Shown here: positions 32,152 through 32,439 of the stretch, one piece after another
Layout of the letters: every line of letters begins with the position of its first letter
How positions within the stretch are numbered: the stretch's first letter is position 1
Source of the DNA: Paludibacter sp.
GTDB taxonomy: Bacteria; Bacteroidota; Bacteroidia; Bacteroidales; Paludibacteraceae
DNA length: 32,439 bases
Assembly (NCBI GenBank): GCA_028691965.1
Contig: JAQUYE010000031.1
Location: 1-32,439 of the forward strand
Direction of reading: 5' to 3'
Made by a program: the position numbers and the translations under genes
The notes under the pieces: model-generated
Database searches by the model: none
Seen by the model: the letters and a program-made list of their open reading frames with translations, nothing else
Told to the model about the DNA's origin: nothing

Positions 32152-32439
32152 TCAAATTTAAAAGTAGACAAAAAATCAGTTTAATTTTTTAAATTTGCAT
32201 TTATATGAAGAAGAGTAAATTCACTCCCACTGAAATTGCCCGGATTTTAAAAGAGTTTGATCAGGGCAAAAGTTCCGAAGAGATTAACAGAGATTATGGT
32301 ATCTCTCGTGCTGCCCTATATAAATGGCGTCAGCGATATGGTGGTATGGAAGCCACCGAGTTAAAAAGAGTCAAAGAGCTTGAGGAGGAGAACTCCCGGC
32401 TCAAGCGTATGTATGCTAATTTAGCACTGGAGCTTGATA
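32131..32439 (+). mobile_element. IS3-family insertion sequence, left end (runs off window)
   Basis: The HsdS-like reading stops making sense at about 32131, where TGTAAGCTCCCCCAAAAATA begins. A TG start with a run of C fits an IS3-family terminal repeat; the exact end may be a few bases off. An orfA follows at 32205. The right end and the target-site duplication are outside the window. Confidence 0.8.
32205..32439 (+). CDS. IS3-family transposase OrfA, partial
   Basis: The first 78 residues of an IS3-type OrfA. A helix-turn-helix of the transposase-8 type is visible in [20 protein letters not shown] and [20 protein letters not shown], followed by a leucine-zipper-like helix [20 protein letters not shown]. 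OrfA binds the IS ends and is normally joined to OrfB (DDE transposase) by -1 frameshifting; OrfB is beyond the edge. The IS407-like group is most likely from the GGME...LKxLExENxRLK pattern. Confidence 0.92.
   Translation, partial: MKKSKFTPTEIARILKEFDQGKSSEEINRDYGISRAALYKWRQRYGGMEATELKRVKELEEENSRLKRMYANLALELD

Overview
The window looks like a chromosomal segment of a Bacteroidota bacterium, most likely order Bacteroidales. The reasons are the type IX secretion gene porQ beside cmk and ispH, Bacteroidota-type TonB, EPSP synthase and signal peptidase I proteins, TAnnTTTG promoter boxes, and no Shine-Dalgarno sequences in front of genes. No rRNA, tRNA or CRISPR array was seen.

Region 1 (1-13.4 kb) is conserved housekeeping DNA. 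On the minus strand lie porQ, cmk, ispH and pfkA (pfkA runs off the left edge). On the plus strand are a tonB-like gene with its own terminator, then hflX, an iron-dependent alcohol dehydrogenase and aroA. A tight minus-strand operon follows: aroB, a CoA-binding protein, dapB, lepB, a WbqC-family gene and ilvE. It meets aroA tail to tail with overlapping stop codons.

Region 2 (13.5-18.6 kb) starts with a five-gene operon of small cysteine-bearing proteins: an ArsR-type regulator, two small membrane proteins, an HMA-like metal-binding protein and a lipoprotein thioredoxin. It has a clear promoter with a dyad operator. Next come a large exported protein paired with an outer-membrane barrel, flanked by two terminators with nearly the same stem, and a small Spy/DUF4890-like exported protein.

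Region 3 (18.6-20.1 kb) is mostly not explained by genes. It holds a doubtful secreted ORF behind a promoter with 21-bp-phased direct repeats, a 44-45-bp direct duplication, a 12-unit array of 22-bp repeats each carrying a dyad, and a 25-bp-arm palindrome without a loop. A Bor-family lipoprotein gene and a small membrane protein gene follow.

Region 4 (20.8-32.4 kb) is a visibly AT-richer accessory or defence island, all on the plus strand. It contains a HigBA-type toxin-antitoxin pair whose antitoxin is fused to an ImmA/IrrE peptidase, a HAD hydrolase, an AlbA_2 protein, a three-Cys-motif protein with its TcmP partner, and a type I restriction-modification locus (hsdM, AlbA_2 fragment, DUF262-HNH, a broken gene, hsdS). 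Much of it is decayed: a GIY-YIG-like gene, a Fic gene, the AlbA_2 gene and the gene before hsdS are broken, and hsdS is cut by an IS3-family element that runs off the right edge. The best leads for something undescribed are the 22-bp dyad array, the small cysteine operon, and the AlbA_2/TcmP/DUF5131 cluster.
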